From Juglans regia (taxonomy: Eukaryota > Streptophyta > Magnoliopsida > Fagales > Juglandaceae): a stretch of 64,000 nucleotides of DNA. The position numbers and the translations under genes were made by a program. The notes beneath the pieces are model-generated. The model was given only the letters and a program-made list of their open reading frames with translations. It had not been told where the DNA came from and searched no databases. The stretch's first letter is position 1. Each line of letters starts with the position of its first letter. Positions 45,342-58,500 of this stretch are shown here, piece by piece. The stretch spans positions 28,714,583-28,778,582 of the forward strand of contig NC_049903.1 in assembly GCF_001411555.2 (NCBI RefSeq). The letters are read 5' to 3'.

Positions 45342-48300
45342 TTAAAGCCTATGAATACGATTATGCACCTCCACAATAGGAATCTGACAACGCTGAAGAA
45401 TATTAACATGTGCGATATTTAATTTTTTCTTTTTCCTCATTTTTATAGATATGTTCCTGAACCAAAACAAGATCTGTTCCCAACATGCTTCGATCAACAT
45501 CTTTCTATTCTCCATGCGTAACCTACACCGACGAAACCAAAGCATCCATATAACAAACACAAGCGTGATGCCTCTTAGATGATCTAGCTGCGAAGTCCTT
45601 CTACCTCTAGAAACCCAATTCCACAACCTTTCTCTCCAGCTTTGCCACTGTTCAAATTCAACCTCCAACATATCCGAAGCCTTTTTCCACATCGTCAACG
45701 CAAAATCCCCCTCTCCCAATACGTGATCCATCGTTTCAATCTTTGGCTGGTCACAACATACACATGCCGAGCATAAAGAGATGCCCAAGCGTTAATATTG
45801 GTATCTACACTCAAAGCCCCTTGTAATCCTTTCTAGCATATAAAAGAAATCCTAAGAGGAATACAAGGATCCCAAACAGCATTTGCCCACCTAACTTTCT
45901 CATTTTTTGTTCTGCAATTTTCCCATCCAGCTTTAACAGTGACATTTGAATTATTTGAAGCCTTCCAATAAACCGTACCTTCCAACTCCAGCCTGCCCAA
46001 CTTCACCTTCAAGCAAACATACCGAGCCTTTTCTCTACCTATCATCCCCGTGAGCCGTTTTTCATGCCACTTTGTTCTTGAAATCATCTCCCGCAATATC
46101 AATTTTGGATTCTCTACAACTCCTGCCTGCTTGCCCAGAATACCAAGCCCAAGCCAATTCTCCCACCAAAACGGAATTTGTGCCTCATTAATATGCCACC
46201 CTGATTGCTCTATGACCTCCACAAAACATGATGCCATCAACTTCCATAAAGGAGAGGAATTCCATTTACACATTTCTTGTACTGGGAGATATTTTTTACA
46301 ATACTTTTCCCTCATGAATTTCGCCCATAATGAGCTATCATAGAGTACAGTCCAAGCTAATTTCCATCGGATCGCCTTTTGCACCTCCATTAAATCCCGA
46401 ATACCTAATCCTCCTTCTTGAGTTGGTTTAGTGATTTTTTTCCAAGACACCCAATGTTTTTTACGATGCTCCTCCGTGCCCCCCAAAGAAATCCAGCAAA
46501 AATTGAATTAAGTTTTCTAATGACCATCTTTGGTACATCCGTTACTGAAATAAGATGAATAGGTAAACTAGATAGTACATGTCATATCGTACCAATACGT
46601 CCCCCCGCAGATAATAAAATCTCTGTCCACCCATCAAGTTTTGCCCGAACTTTATTAACAATATTCTCAAAACAACGCCTGCCAATCATCGATGAGGATA
46701 TAGGAATACCCAAATATGTACAAGGAAAAATCCCGAGTCCATATCCGGTGATCCTTTGCAATATTTTTTTTCTCGTATATGAAATGCGTGAGGAAAAATA
46801 AATGGCAGATTTATCTGGATTCACATTTTGTCCCGTCCACATAGAATAAATATCTATAACTTCCATGAGCCCTTTTACTGATTTTTTATCCCCATTTAAG
46901 AAAAATATAACATCATCAGCATAAAGTAAATGAGATACCTGTGTTTTCACTCCAGGAATAGAGAGAGGCTTGATTTTCTGATGAATGACTGCTTGCTTAA
47001 CCAGCCTTGTGAACACTTCCTCTGCTAGAATAAACAAATATGGCGAAAGAGGATCTCCCTACCGAATACCTCTGGATAATTGAAAATACCCTCTATAAGT
47101 TCCATTCAGCATTACCGAAAAATTACAATTCTGTACACAATTCTTTAGAAGAGCCACAAACTGATCTGAAAAGCCATAAGCATGTAAGGCCTACCATAAA
47201 AAATTCCATTCCAGTCTATCATATGCCTTCATCATATCTAATTTCAACATTATATTCCCTCCCCTCGTCTTCCTATTTAGACTACGTAATACTTCTTGTG
47301 CCAATAATACATTTTCAAAAATACTACGCCCCTTAACAAACGCACCTTGTTCTTCTGAAATAATGCTAGATAACAACGGCCTCATTCTTCCAACTATAAT
47401 TTTTGAAAAGCACTTGTAAATTACCGAGCATAGACTAATCGGCCGGAATTTAGCAAAACTATCCGGATTGTTTGTCTTAGGAATAAGGACTAAAAATGTT
47501 GAAGTATAATATGGTCCCAACGGAACACCCAAAAAAAACTCATTTGCTGCATTAAGAACATCCTCTCCAACAATATCCCAACATGAAATAAAAAAACTGG
47601 ACCCAAACCCATCCGGCCCGGGACTACTATCCTCCGGAATGGTCTTCATAGCTGCTAACGTTTCTTCCATGCTTGGAATCTTAACCAGATCAAAATTCTC
47701 TTCCACCGTCACAGTCGGGGTTACAATCTGACATATTTCATCTTTAGCATTTTTATTACCTTTCGATTGTAAAAGTTTCTGGAAAAACTCTACTGCTCCA
47801 TCATGCACTTCAACCGGAGACTGAAACACATGCCCATCTTGTATCTCCATTTTTCCAATCCATGCTTTCCGTCTATGATTCCTGGACATACCATGAAAAA
47901 ATTTGGTATTCGCATCCCCTTCCTTTATCCATTTTGACTTCGCCTTTTGAGCCATAAATATTTCTTCTCTATGCAGCCATTCATGCAGATCTTTTCGAGC
48001 TTCTTGCAACAATTTGTCATCCTCTGCATCACCTGATTGAATTACCTTGTCTTCCAATAGAATTATCCGATCTTCCCATCGTGTAATATTCTCAAAGATA
48101 TTGCCAAACGAAGTGCGATTCCATTCCTTTAGAGTATGCTTCAACCGCTTCAACTTGGCAGCCAAATTCAAAAGTCCATGGAACTTTGTAGATTCTCCCC
48201 AACTCTTTTCAACCACATTTCTGAACTCTCTATGTGTAATCCACATACGTTGAAAGAAAAAAGGCCTTGGTCCATAAAACTGTCTAGAATTTGAAATTTT

Positions 48301-48975
48301 AACATGTAACGGGCAATGATCCGAGGTATTTCTTGCCAAAATAAAAACCTTTGCCATGGAGTACCTCCGAACAAATTCTTGATTAACAATTACCTGATCT
48401 AATTTAGCCCACATTCGACCTCTTCCTTCTTGCCCATTACCCCATGAGAATCTTGAACCCTATTCTTGAATTTCCATAAGCCCACAATTTATTATGCAAT
48501 TATTGAAGTCATCTTTAACGCCCTGAGACTTTAAAAGACCCTCAATTTTTTCATGATCATATCTGATAACATTAAAATCACCCCCAACTACCCACGGAAT
48601 GTCCTGCCTTTGAACTATTTCTAATTCTCTCCATAGTTGCATACGCCCAGATTGAAGGCAACTCGAATAGATGAATGTTATAAAAATCTCACTCTCACCT
48701 TTTTTATACAACCCAGAAAACTATTGCTTAGAGCTGGAAACCAATTGCATATAAACATCCTTCTGCCAAAAAACCCAAATCTTACCTTCTTGATGATAAT
48801 TAGTCATAAAGTTATCAAACTTCAATTTTCTCGCCCATTTCTTAATACGACATTCAGCTACAAATGGCTCCAAAATAGCCAAGACGTCTGGTTTTGTCTC
48901 AAAAATATACTTCTGTAATTGTAAATATGAACTGCCCACCCCCCGCACATTCCAAACTAAAATATTATCTAACAT
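45342..48975 (-). pseudogene. LINE ORF2: endonuclease and reverse transcriptase
   Basis: It starts at the ATG at 48975, 7 nt after the ORF1 stop. An APE-type endonuclease comes first (LVWNVRGVGS, GGDFNVIR, SDHCPL region). RT follows, with PISLCSVIYK, the KLDMMKAYDRLEW acidic motif and catalytic YADD (about 46910-46925). A zf-RVT-like CVCCDQPKIETMDH lies near 45740-45780. Breaks are stops near 48721, 48460, 47191 (WQAL became W-stop), 47060 (GIRQGD became GIR-stop) and 46582, plus a frame shift in a run of G near 46487. Most stops fit C-to-T changes, as in methylated elements. Inactive. Confidence 0.9.
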
Positions 48976-48982
48976 TTCAAAC

Positions 48983-51189
48983 CTATTTGGAGGACTGAGT
49001 GAGCATACCTGGTGGAGCAACTACAGCTTTTTTCTTCTTCTTTAATTTTATAATTGGCAAATCTGGTTCCTCGTCTGGCTCCACTACGACAGCCTCTGCA
49101 TTTTCAACACCCTCCCCATCCTTTTCTTCGTTCCTTCCAGACCCCTGCCGCAGAATCACATGCGTTACTGCATCTATGGAATCCACGTTACAATTTACCA
49201 CATCTAGATTCACAACCCTTTCCACTTTAGCCTCTGTAGCCTATATATTGACAGTACCCACATTCATCTGATATGCTTGCACCTCTGTCTGCGCCTGAGT
49301 TTCCATCATGCAACCCATTCCAGGATCACCATCTACTACAATGTCCGAAATCCTCTCCAATTCTGCATCTACAACTTCTTCCAATAATACCTCTGCTTCC
49401 GCTATAATACTTACATCCCCATGTGTAACCTTTTGTTCCTCAGCCTTAAACAATTCATGCTCCTCTTCCACATCCCTTTCCCTGGCATTTGGCTCCTCCG
49501 TTTCTCCCTCAAAACATTGCGAACTGTTGCCTTCTTGTTGAATTTCCGTTTGATCATCTATTGCTAAGGACAACATCATTACCCCATCCGGCATAGCATA
49601 AAATACCACTTGCTCTGATTTCTTGTTCTCCGTTTCTTGCAAATTAATTTGATCTTTTTTATTCACCGATTTCCACACCAGCTTTTTTTTCCCTTTTTTA
49701 TTCAGATCCTCACGAACCTGAGTTACTCTGCTTTTGTTATTTCCTGCATGTAATCTTTCCCTACTACACGTGCTATTTGAATGCCCTTGTTGATGACATG
49801 TTGAGCAATATGCTGGAAGTGTTTCAGATATCACTTCTTGAAAATGGCTTCCCAATTTATTTGGAAGACCAATCCAGAAATAATGCCTATGCTCTTTAGA
49901 AATATCCATCTCCACACACATTCTTGCTCCCTCTGGCCGTGATACGCAAGCCGTTGCATTGTCTCTTTTCAAATATCTACCGTAAGGGCCTGCAAAGATC
50001 TTCAACGTAGATTCATGAAAGAAATGAGGCTGGAGCCCTGGTAAGAAAATCCATACCAGTGCTAATGGTGATTCCTCATACTCATTAAATGAAGGTGTCC
50101 AATGGAAAATTTTGTACGGAACGTTTGCAATGTCCATCACTTCCTTAGACATAGCAGTTACGGGTGTAAACGGTCCGGTCCAATCTGGTTTTGGATAAAA
50201 TCTAAGACCGAACCGGTATGTACCTGTTTTGTATTTTCCAAAACCGATTACGCACCGGTTACTCTCCTAAACCGATACTCCCGGTTTCCGGTCCGGTTTT
50301 CCGCTTTTTTTAAAATGTAAATTTCACAATTTCTCATTAAAAATTTGTTTATAAAAAAAAAACTTTTAGTATTAATTATAAGTATTAGTATTAGTTATAA
50401 TCTTTTAGTAAAAACTTTTAGTATTAATTATAAGTATAACTATAATCTATAGTCTATATTAGACTATTAGTATCATTTATAAACTTATATATTAGTATTA
50501 ACATTTAATGTAATAATTTATAAATTATAATATGAAATTATAAATTAATATTTAATGTATAAATTTATAATTATACATTATATATAAAACTTATTTATAT
50601 TAATATTTAATATATATTTAAAATATTTTGTATAAAATTTATATATAAAAATATTATTTTTTATTTTTTTTAATCAACCGGTCCGGTTCGGTTCGGTCCG
50701 GTCCAAAAAATTTCAAAACCGGAACTGGCCGGTTTTTACATTTTAAAAACCAGTTCCAGACCGGACCGGTTCAAAATCGGTAAAATCGGTCCGGCCCGGT
50801 CCGGTTCGGACCGGTTTTCCAGTTTTCCGGTTTGAGTTTACACCCCTAATAGCAGTAACAAAATCCGCTTCATTCGTTAATCGCACCAGAACATTTCGAA
50901 TCCTCCTCATCGCACCAACAACCGGCATTGAAGACACTCCCCAACGGTTCTTAATATATCCGCGAATAGTATCCAGAGAAGGTCGACGTCATTGAAATGT
51001 TAACACCACTGAGTAGCGAAATGGAGCCGCCGTTTGTGCAATCTCATTTTTGTTGAAAACAAAACACAACTCTCCCTCGATCAGCTTTGCTTCACGCATG
51101 GGGACCTCTACCTCTAGCATTGGTAAAGGTCGTGATGATACAATCTCTGCCATCGTCCTGGTTGTGGCGGCCGAAGCTCCAGTCGCCAT
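48983..51189 (-). pseudogene. LINE ORF1: DUF4283-like, zinc knuckle
   Basis: ATG at 51189. N-terminal region MATGASAATTRTMAEIV. The DUF4283-type core includes NEADFVTAI, interrupted by the hAT MITE, then DIANVPYKIFHW and FAGPYGRYLKRD. A knuckle CSTCHQQGHSNSTC lies at about 49755-49800, followed by an acidic C-terminal tail and a lysine run (LKKKKKAVV). Breaks are a TGA at 50989-50991 (QWRR became Q-stop) and a TAG at 49241-49243. The protein would bind element RNA. Confidence 0.85.
50159..50848. mobile_element. 690-bp hAT MITE nested in the LINE
   Basis: The ends are TACGGGTGTAAAC and (inverted) TAGGGGTGTAAAC, with a perfect 8-bp duplication ATAGCAGT at 50151-50158 and 50849-50856. Near each end are repeated 'ggtccggttcggt' motifs. 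The A+T core has no ORF. Confidence 0.92.
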
Positions 51190-51317
51190 AGCAACCAATG
51201 CACAAACTTGAAAGATCAATTAATCTTTCAATAAGTTTTCGAAGTCTTGAAACATCTTTAGAATTCTTGGAGGAATTCTTGAAATTCTTGGAGGAACATT
51301 GCAGGACACGAAGCATT

Positions 51318-51545
51318 CCTTCAACATGGGTTATGGCACCACAAAATTTATTGACATATTTTTGAATAATTGGCCACCGATTGGTCAATGAGGGTACAGA
51401 TCATTCTTGACCGTTAGGTTTTTTTATAGGCGGAGTAATAATCATAAATTCTACTCAACAATTGTGTGGAGGTTTGGTTAGCTCCCCGTATAGAATCTAT
51501 ACTAATGTTGAGCCAAACTAAAATGAGGAGAGTATCTTCCTCAAC
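51318..51545 (-). pseudogene. Myb/SANT ORF, N-terminal part (split by LINE)
   Basis: The - strand reads a VEEDTLLI.AWLN-like start (about 51535), an SRIYDYYF-like middle, then TNRWPIIQKYVNKFCG and AITHVEGML up to the LINE border. This is the SANT-like fold of PIF/Harbinger ORF1 proteins. The C-terminal half is at 44788-45176. Confidence 0.6.
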
Positions 51546-51873
51546 AGTAAGTGCTCTTGACTGCATAAAATTACTGCTACTAGTTACTTCAAAAATTTAT
51601 GTTATTTCCTTGATAAGAAAATTGGGACAAAGGGTGAGAAATGAGTTCATTGAAGCATAGCATTGTTAGTCACATATTTACCCTAAAAGAACATATGAAA
51701 ACTGCCATTGGTTTACTCATGAAACTTCCATACATATTTACAATCACCCTTATTCCAAGGATGGCATATTGACACCCAACAAATACATGAGCACCTAATT
51801 ATTGTATACTTAATTCATCTACTAAGTCTTACTGAAGCAAGTATCAACAATTCAATTAATCATCAGTACATAC

Positions 51874-51933
51874 CTGATCAATACTACTAGGTCCAATTAC
51901 AACCAAAGCCACATCTGATGCGTCCATTATATC
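51874..51933 (-). pseudogene. peroxiredoxin-like exon, repeat copy B
   Basis: Encodes DIMDASDVALVVIGPSSIDQ, followed by a good GTATGT donor. The acceptor CAG has become AAAG. It is an extra copy of the exon at 43072-43131. Confidence 0.7.
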
Positions 51934-53295
51934 TTTTCAACATATCATATATATCAGTATTATATTGACATAAGCACTTCTCACTCATCGTTTTAAACCT
52001 ACAAAAATTAAGGGGGAAGATGCCAAAAAGTTATTAAATCTTTTCTTTTTACTACCTGTAAGGGTACGAGGGGGACCAAAAGTGGCTTCCTTACTTAGAT
52101 GTGAACATAGTAGCACCCTACCAGCTAGGAACCGGACATGAGTGGCCTAGATGGAGAGAAGCCTCAAACACTCCTTCAAGTCGAGTTTAAACCACAACTT
52201 GGACCCTAGTCCTCCTAGGGAATTCAATGAAACCTTAGATAGCTAATACTAATAGTCTAAGGTTAATCCATATTCGGATTCGAGCTTAGGATCTAGTACA
52301 TGTCGTCAAACTACTTAAGCATAACCCAAGAACTATTGATAGGTAATTAAGTCTTCTATAGGCTACATGAACTCATCCTAAAGCCATTATGTATTGCCCT
52401 CCATTGGAGACATACATTCAATTGACTTGAAGTTGGTAGTGAAGTAAAATAAAAGTTTTTCATCTTCACAGGTCCAACAATTTTTAATTAGTATCGACGT
52501 TTTCATCTATTTTATGCTCCTAAACAATCCTATCCTAGTAGCTAGAAGCTAGTTTTGTTGTTAAGAGCATTCACATTGATTTATGCATATGCATATACAA
52601 AAGCACCTCTTTTAGAGATCTACTTTGCCATTCAAGCAAAACTCACACATTGACTTATGCATATTTGAAGTAAAATAATAATAAAATATTATTATTTTTT
52701 TATTATTAATTTTTTGCCTACTTTTTTTTTCTTATAGAGTTTGCAATTAGCACGTATTGGGTTAATACATGTATTGTTTTAATAAATGCAATTAGCACCC
52801 AAAGAAATTCCATTAGCACCAAGTACTTGTATTAAGCTTTACTCAGAACCTGTACATGTATTAGCACCCAGTACATGTATTAATACAATTTCATACATCC
52901 AAATTTAGCAATTTCATATATAATAAAATACATCAAATTTATATACACAAAAAATGAATCCCATGTGCTCATAAATAGCACATATTAACATGTACTCAAA
53001 ACTTACATGTGACTAATATCAACTTCATAATTCTGTGCTCAAAAAAAGTTTGTAATGTCAACTTAATACAAATTCCATGTATCAAAATCAACTTGATACA
53101 AGTTCCAAAAATTTGATTTTGATACAAATTCATTACAATACAATTTTCTCCAAGATCATTACAATACAAATTTCCAGCAGCAGAAGAGAATGAAAATAGT
53201 CTAGAATACACCAAAGCAGCTACCAATGACCTTTGGCTTAAAAATGAGGCCACCAAGGAGTAAAGCAACAACAATATCTAGCAACCACCAACAAA

Positions 53296-53445
53296 TCCTC
53301 CAGCAACTCCACCACCAGCAAGCAGCAACAAAAACTTGGCACTAGGTCCTCCAACGGCTCCACCACTAGCAAGTAGCAACAAAAACCAGTAACCACCAAC
53401 AACTCCTCCAGCGGCTCCACCACTAGCAAGCAGTAAGAAAAAGCA
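53296..53445. repeat. ~60-bp minisatellite, copy B
   Basis: Counterpart of 44488-44650 in repeat copy B, with about three imperfect units. Confidence 0.8.
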
Positions 53446-53628
53446 AACCCCACCAACCACAAAATTCACCCAATCAATTGGTACCCACCAACCACCAACA
53501 AAATACAGTTCCATATAGAGGTACAAAAAATTATTTATATTTTATAGCAACCAGCAATACAACAATACCCAAAACATGTCACTACAGTAAAAAAAAATCT
53601 AAAAAACTGAACAAAACAAAGCATACAA

Positions 53629-54195
53629 CTATGTACGAGATATTGCCTTATTCATTTGTTCCTCAATTATTTCCATTTGAAGATTATGAAAATACTCTTG
53701 CTGCACAGAATTCATGGAACCAATATCCAATTTCATAATTTCTATATCAGTTTTCCTCTTCTTTTGAGCTAATATTATATATCTTTCTTCTTGAGACTTA
53801 ATTTCGATTTCAACCTTTCTCTTCTTAACAGCAAGTAACTCAGAATTGTGATTGTTTAACCTCATTATTGATTCTTTTCTCTCCAACATATGAATCTTTC
53901 TATCATGCGTCATTTCTCTTAAGGAGTCACTAAATTCATTATCTTCTCTTTCCCTAGCTTGGAAGCATTCCTTCAACATGGGCCATGGAACCACAAAATT
54001 TATTGACATATTTTTTAATAATTGACCACCTATTAGTCAAAGAGGGTACAGATCATTCTTGACCATTAGGTTTTTTATAGGCGAAGTAATAATCATAAAT
54101 TCTACTCAACAATTGTATGAAGATTTGGTCAGCCCCCCCCGTATAGAATCTATACTAATATTGAGCCAAGCTAAAATGAGGAGAGTATCTTCCTC
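53629..54195 (-). pseudogene. Myb/SANT ORF of Harbinger type, copy B
   Basis: From right to left it reads EEDTLLILAWLNISID (about 54190), SRIYDYYFAYKKPNGQE and a stop, LTNRWSIIKKYVNKFCG and SMAHVEGMLPS (about 54035-53975), then, in another frame, AREREDNEFSDSLREM and the charged helical tail ending EEQMNKAISRT (53629). The part between the SANT fold and the tail is deleted. It matches plant ORF1-like proteins that accompany PIF/Harbinger transposases. No transposase was seen nearby. Confidence 0.6.
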
Positions 54196-54525
54196 AACAA
54201 TAAGTGCTCTTGACTGCATAAAATTACTGCTACTAGTTACTTCAAAAATTTATGTTATTTCCTTGATAAGAAAATTGGGACAAAGGGTGAGAAATGATTT
54301 CATTGAAGCATAGCATTGTTAGTCACATATTTACCCTTAAAAACATATGAAAACTGTCATTGGTTTCCTCATGAAACTTCCATACATATTTACAAACGCT
54401 CTTATTCCAAGGATGGCATATTGACACCCAACAAATACACGAGCACCTAATTATTGTATACTTAATTTATCTATTAAGTCTTATTGAAGCAAGTATCAAT
54501 AGTTCAATTAATCATCAGTACATAC

Positions 54526-54585
54526 CTGATCAAAACTACCAAGTCCAATTACAACCAAAGCCACATCTGATGCGTCCATTATGTC
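54526..54585 (-). pseudogene. peroxiredoxin-like exon, repeat copy C
   Basis: Encodes DIMDASDVALVVIGLGSFDQ with a GTATGT donor. Third copy of the exon at 43072-43131. Confidence 0.7.
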
Positions 54586-54699
54586 TTTTCAACATATCAT
54601 ATATATCAGTACTATATTGACATAAGCACTTCTCACTCATCGTTTTAAACCTACAAAAATTAAGGGGGAAGATGCCAATAAGTTATTAAGTCTTTTCTT

Positions 54700-55590
54700 T
54701 TTACTACCTGTAAGGGTACGAGGGGGACCAGAAGTGGCTTCCTTACCTAGATGTGAACATAGTAGCACCCTACCTGCTAGGAACTGGACATGAGTGGCCT
54801 AGATGGAGAGAAGCCTCAGACACTCCTTCAAGTCGAGTTTAAACCACTACTTGGACCCTAGCGCTCCTAGGAAATTCCATGAAACCTTAGATAGCAAATA
54901 CTAATAGTCTAAGGTTAATTATTATTCAAATTTGAGCTCAAGATCTAGTACATGTCAAACCACTTAAGCGTAACCCAAGAACTATTAAGCCACCACCCTT
55001 GGTGGTAGGTAATTAAGTCTTCTATAGGCTATAGGAACTCATCCTAAAGCTAACTATGTATTGCACTCCCTTGGGGACATCTATTCAATTGACTTGAAGC
55101 TAGCAGTGATGTAAAATAAGAGTTTTTCATATTCACATTTCTAGCAATTTTTAATTAGTATCGACGCTTTTATCTATTTTATGCTCCTCAACAATCTTAT
55201 CCGAGTAGCTAGTAGCTAGTTTTGTTGTTAAGAGCATTCATATTGGTTTATGCATATAGATATATAAAATCACCTCTTTTAGATATCTATTTTGTCATTC
55301 AAGCAAAACTCTCACATTGATTTATACATATTTGAAGTAAAATAATAATAAAATATTTGGAATAGAGATTGTTGGTCGAAATTGTGGTAGACAGAGAAGT
55401 CGCGATGGATGGATGCTCGATGCATAAGTAGAAACTCCGCCCAAGGACTCTAGTTGGAGTAGAGATTACTGGGCGGCTTCGTGACCGTTTGTCGTAATTG
55501 TGGGAAATGGAGTTACACGTGGCAACACTCTGGTTGGTCAAAATGCTTCAATATTAGAAATCGCGTGGTTATGCTTTGGCAATTAAATCT
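54700..55590. other. truncated third repeat copy and junction to adenylate kinase flank
   Basis: The 2.65-kb repeat breaks off at 55342 after 'aataataataaaatatt'. Sequence matching 11910-12120 of unit 1 starts at once. The Harbinger-like terminus recurs near 55220. No gene. Confidence 0.6.
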
Positions 55591-55592
55591 GC

Positions 55593-58500
55593 ATGATGTT
55601 TCGTTGCGTTCCAATAAACTGCACGTCACTCCTAGAATTTGACCCAAATTCGATTTCTTCTTTCTCCCCTCCCCCTCTAACGGTGGCCGTTACCCTCTTT
55701 GAGGGCATGCTTTCATCACCGGCCATTGTATCGGATGCCAATCCTCCTTTTGCCACTCTTGTCCCTGCAGAAGCCTGACCATAATCTAATCCGCCGCAAT
55801 GGTCTCAAGGATAGAAATTTCCAGTGGGTATTACTGGGCTCCTCGGCCTGGGAATGGGGGAACCTTCACCAGCCGCCTATCTAACATTCTCGGTGTACCC
55901 CGCGTCGCTAACGACGATCTCATCTCCACTGGCCCCCTCTCTCAACTGGTTTTTCTGTCTAGTCCTTGATCTGTTCGTTGGAGCTCATATTACTTTGGAT
56001 TCATATTATTTTTCACACAGGCTAGCTTTAGAAGTGAGCTAATTGTTTCTATTCGATATTTGTGATGATTTAATGTTTGATTTGTGACAAGTAGCTAAGA
56101 ATCACTCTATTTGAACTATGAGCTGTCAGGCTTGCCATGAATTATTAGTGTTGTTTATGTTTTACTGTTTTTGTGTTAATTAGACTCTGTTTGTTTGGTT
56201 CTAAATTAGTTATTTTTGTAAAACTGTTTTTCTCGTTTTCTGGGTTTTGAGAGGGCTGGTCAATTGAAATTGATATGGTGAGCAAAAAGTTCAAGCATTG
56301 TTTTAAAGATTGGTTTCAAACTCAAAAAATTTTGAAAACCAACTCAAAAATTTTAAAAACCAACTTATGCCATTGCATGCCGTCTATGTACAACCAAAAT
56401 CTCCCCTTTTTTTTTTTTTTTTTATCTCTTCACTACAGTGTAACTTTTACTATAAAGGAAAAAAAAAAAAAGATTGATACGCTGTAAATTACCCAAAAAA
56501 AAAAACGTCCACAGGAAAATTTTGACCATAATAGCCACCCAAATTTTCTATAAAGAGAAGTTTTCTTTTTCCTCCCCATTGTAGATAGATGAAACCTTTC
56601 ACTGGTATATGAAGTAGGGGTTTTGTATTTCTTCCTTTCTCTTTTATAGTGACTCTGAACTGTTTTATTTTTATATAGTATCAAAAATCAATTGATTCTT
56701 CTTTGAATTTTCAAGGAAAACTTAAAAAGGTTATTATTTAAGGGTAATGATAGACTTACTACCCTCCTACTACCCATTTACTACTCTTTTTATTTTTTAT
56801 TATATATTTTTTTTTTTTATTTAATGATTAAAGAAGTGACTATTATTGAAGTTGTATATTTTTTTAATTTTTTCTTAATTATTAGAGTTGTTAAAAAAAT
56901 ACTTAAAAGAAAATAATAAAAAAATAAAAATAAAAATACTTATCGTAAGCTGAATCATGATCTATTCTTGATGGTTTTCCTCTAACAATAAATCAAGCTG
57001 TGAGCAATTTCCTCGTGGTCAAGAGAGATTGTTATGCCTTACAATCTATTAAATATTAAGTTTTATTCAAAGAAGTAAAAAGGAATGGATTTTTTAAACT
57101 GCGAAGATTATGACCCTGATCATCTTCTTGTATTTCAATCGAAAGAGAAGAAAAAGGTGTTGTGGTAGTATGGGACAACAGAATTTTGCTTGCTACTACG
57201 AAGCCTAGATGTTTCTATTTTTGCTGCAACTCATCTAATACCAATCAAGGAACATCCCCATGTCAGAGATACCCTTCCAAAACCCAAGGGTTAGTAGGCC
57301 TGGGTTTCAATTTCTTTTTCCTTCTAACAATGTTTATTTCCCAGATAATAGTACTCTTAATCTAATTTTCCCAATCGTTAAATACACCAGTCACCAAGGA
57401 CTACTTTTGTTCTCTTTTGGGCAGATAATATCTTTCTCTAATGTTTTTCTCCAACCCAAATTCGGTGACCAACCAGTATTACATTAATGTCACTTTCTCT
57501 CTCTGTCTAGTAGTAAGAAAATATCATATTCTCTCTAATACTCATGCCCTTTATGATATGTGCTCAGATTTGGCTTGATTGTTTGTGTTCTCAGGAAATA
57601 TTGGAACTGGCTATTGGCATTGACTTGGTTGTCAATCTAAAGCTCCAGGAAGATGTATTGCCTAAGAAATGTCCTCAAAGAAGAATTTGCAGTGAGTTTG
57701 GGAAATTTCAATCAAGGGTGGAAATTGGAATCCTGGTATTAGCTGGCTCCACTTATTCCCCAGCCACATTGTATGTTGAATCTCATTCTTGGTCAGATGA
57801 TACTGAAGCCGTAGTAAAAGAACAGGTAGATATTGTTTGATTCTTTTTCTTTGTTCTTTATTGAGGCAGCATTTGCAAGACATTTGTCAATGCAAAGAGT
57901 TCTGTCTAATCTTGTCCCTTTCATGAGGTTGGTGTCTGTGTCATTCAAATGGTTTTGATGAAAGTAAATTGCATCTCTATATTGTTTTCAAATATGCCAC
58001 CTTTTGAATTTTGTACATATCGTTTTAATCTGATTATATGGTGCCCTGACAATCCTATTATTCTAGCAGAGTCAGCTGTGGAGGACTTTTATCGTAGTCA
58101 AGCAAAATTATAGGAGTTTGACCTGCCAAGAGAGTTCCCAGAATCCTGGCCAAAATTGCTGGAAGCTCTCGATCTTAATGACAATGAAGAGAAGCAGTCT
58201 GCTGCACCACTGCAACATAAGCTATTTTACTGTACCTTTGAAGGTATTCCATTCTTTGCATGTGTGATGAGAAAGTTAGCCAAGGTTAAGGGGAGGGTTT
58301 GGGTGTAGAACATCATTCAGCTTTATGATCGTTACAGTTTTTCTTTTTTCCCCCAATGAGGACTTTTGATTAATGATTTAATCAAGCTGCACTTTGAAGT
58401 GCTTGAATGATGTTCTGTAGTTACCAATATGCATATTCTTTGCTGTTATTGGTTTCAAATAATAATAAATTTCATGACTTTTTTTATAGGAGGTTTCAAA

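Larger units (their letters stand above)
45177..51309 (-). mobile_element. L1-type LINE, near full length, 6.1 kb
   Basis: GAAGCATT flanks it (45169-45176 and 51310-51317). The paralogous site at about 53966-53973 has a single copy with contiguous flanks, so both ends are fixed. The 3' end (left) has an A-rich tail read as TTTTGTTTT on the + strand. It contains ORF1 and ORF2, both broken, and a nested hAT MITE at 50159-50848. It inserted inside the Myb/SANT ORF of copy A. Confidence 0.92.
42990..55342. repeat. 2.65-kb tandem repeat, 2.3 copies
   Basis: Copies begin at 42990, 51792 and 54444 with 'cacctaattattgtatactt'. B to C is 2652 bp. A to B is 8802 bp, which becomes 2661 after removing the LINE and its 8-bp duplication. 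Each copy holds a peroxiredoxin-like exon and, in A and B, a Myb/SANT-type ORF on the - strand. The third copy stops at 55342. Confidence 0.9.
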
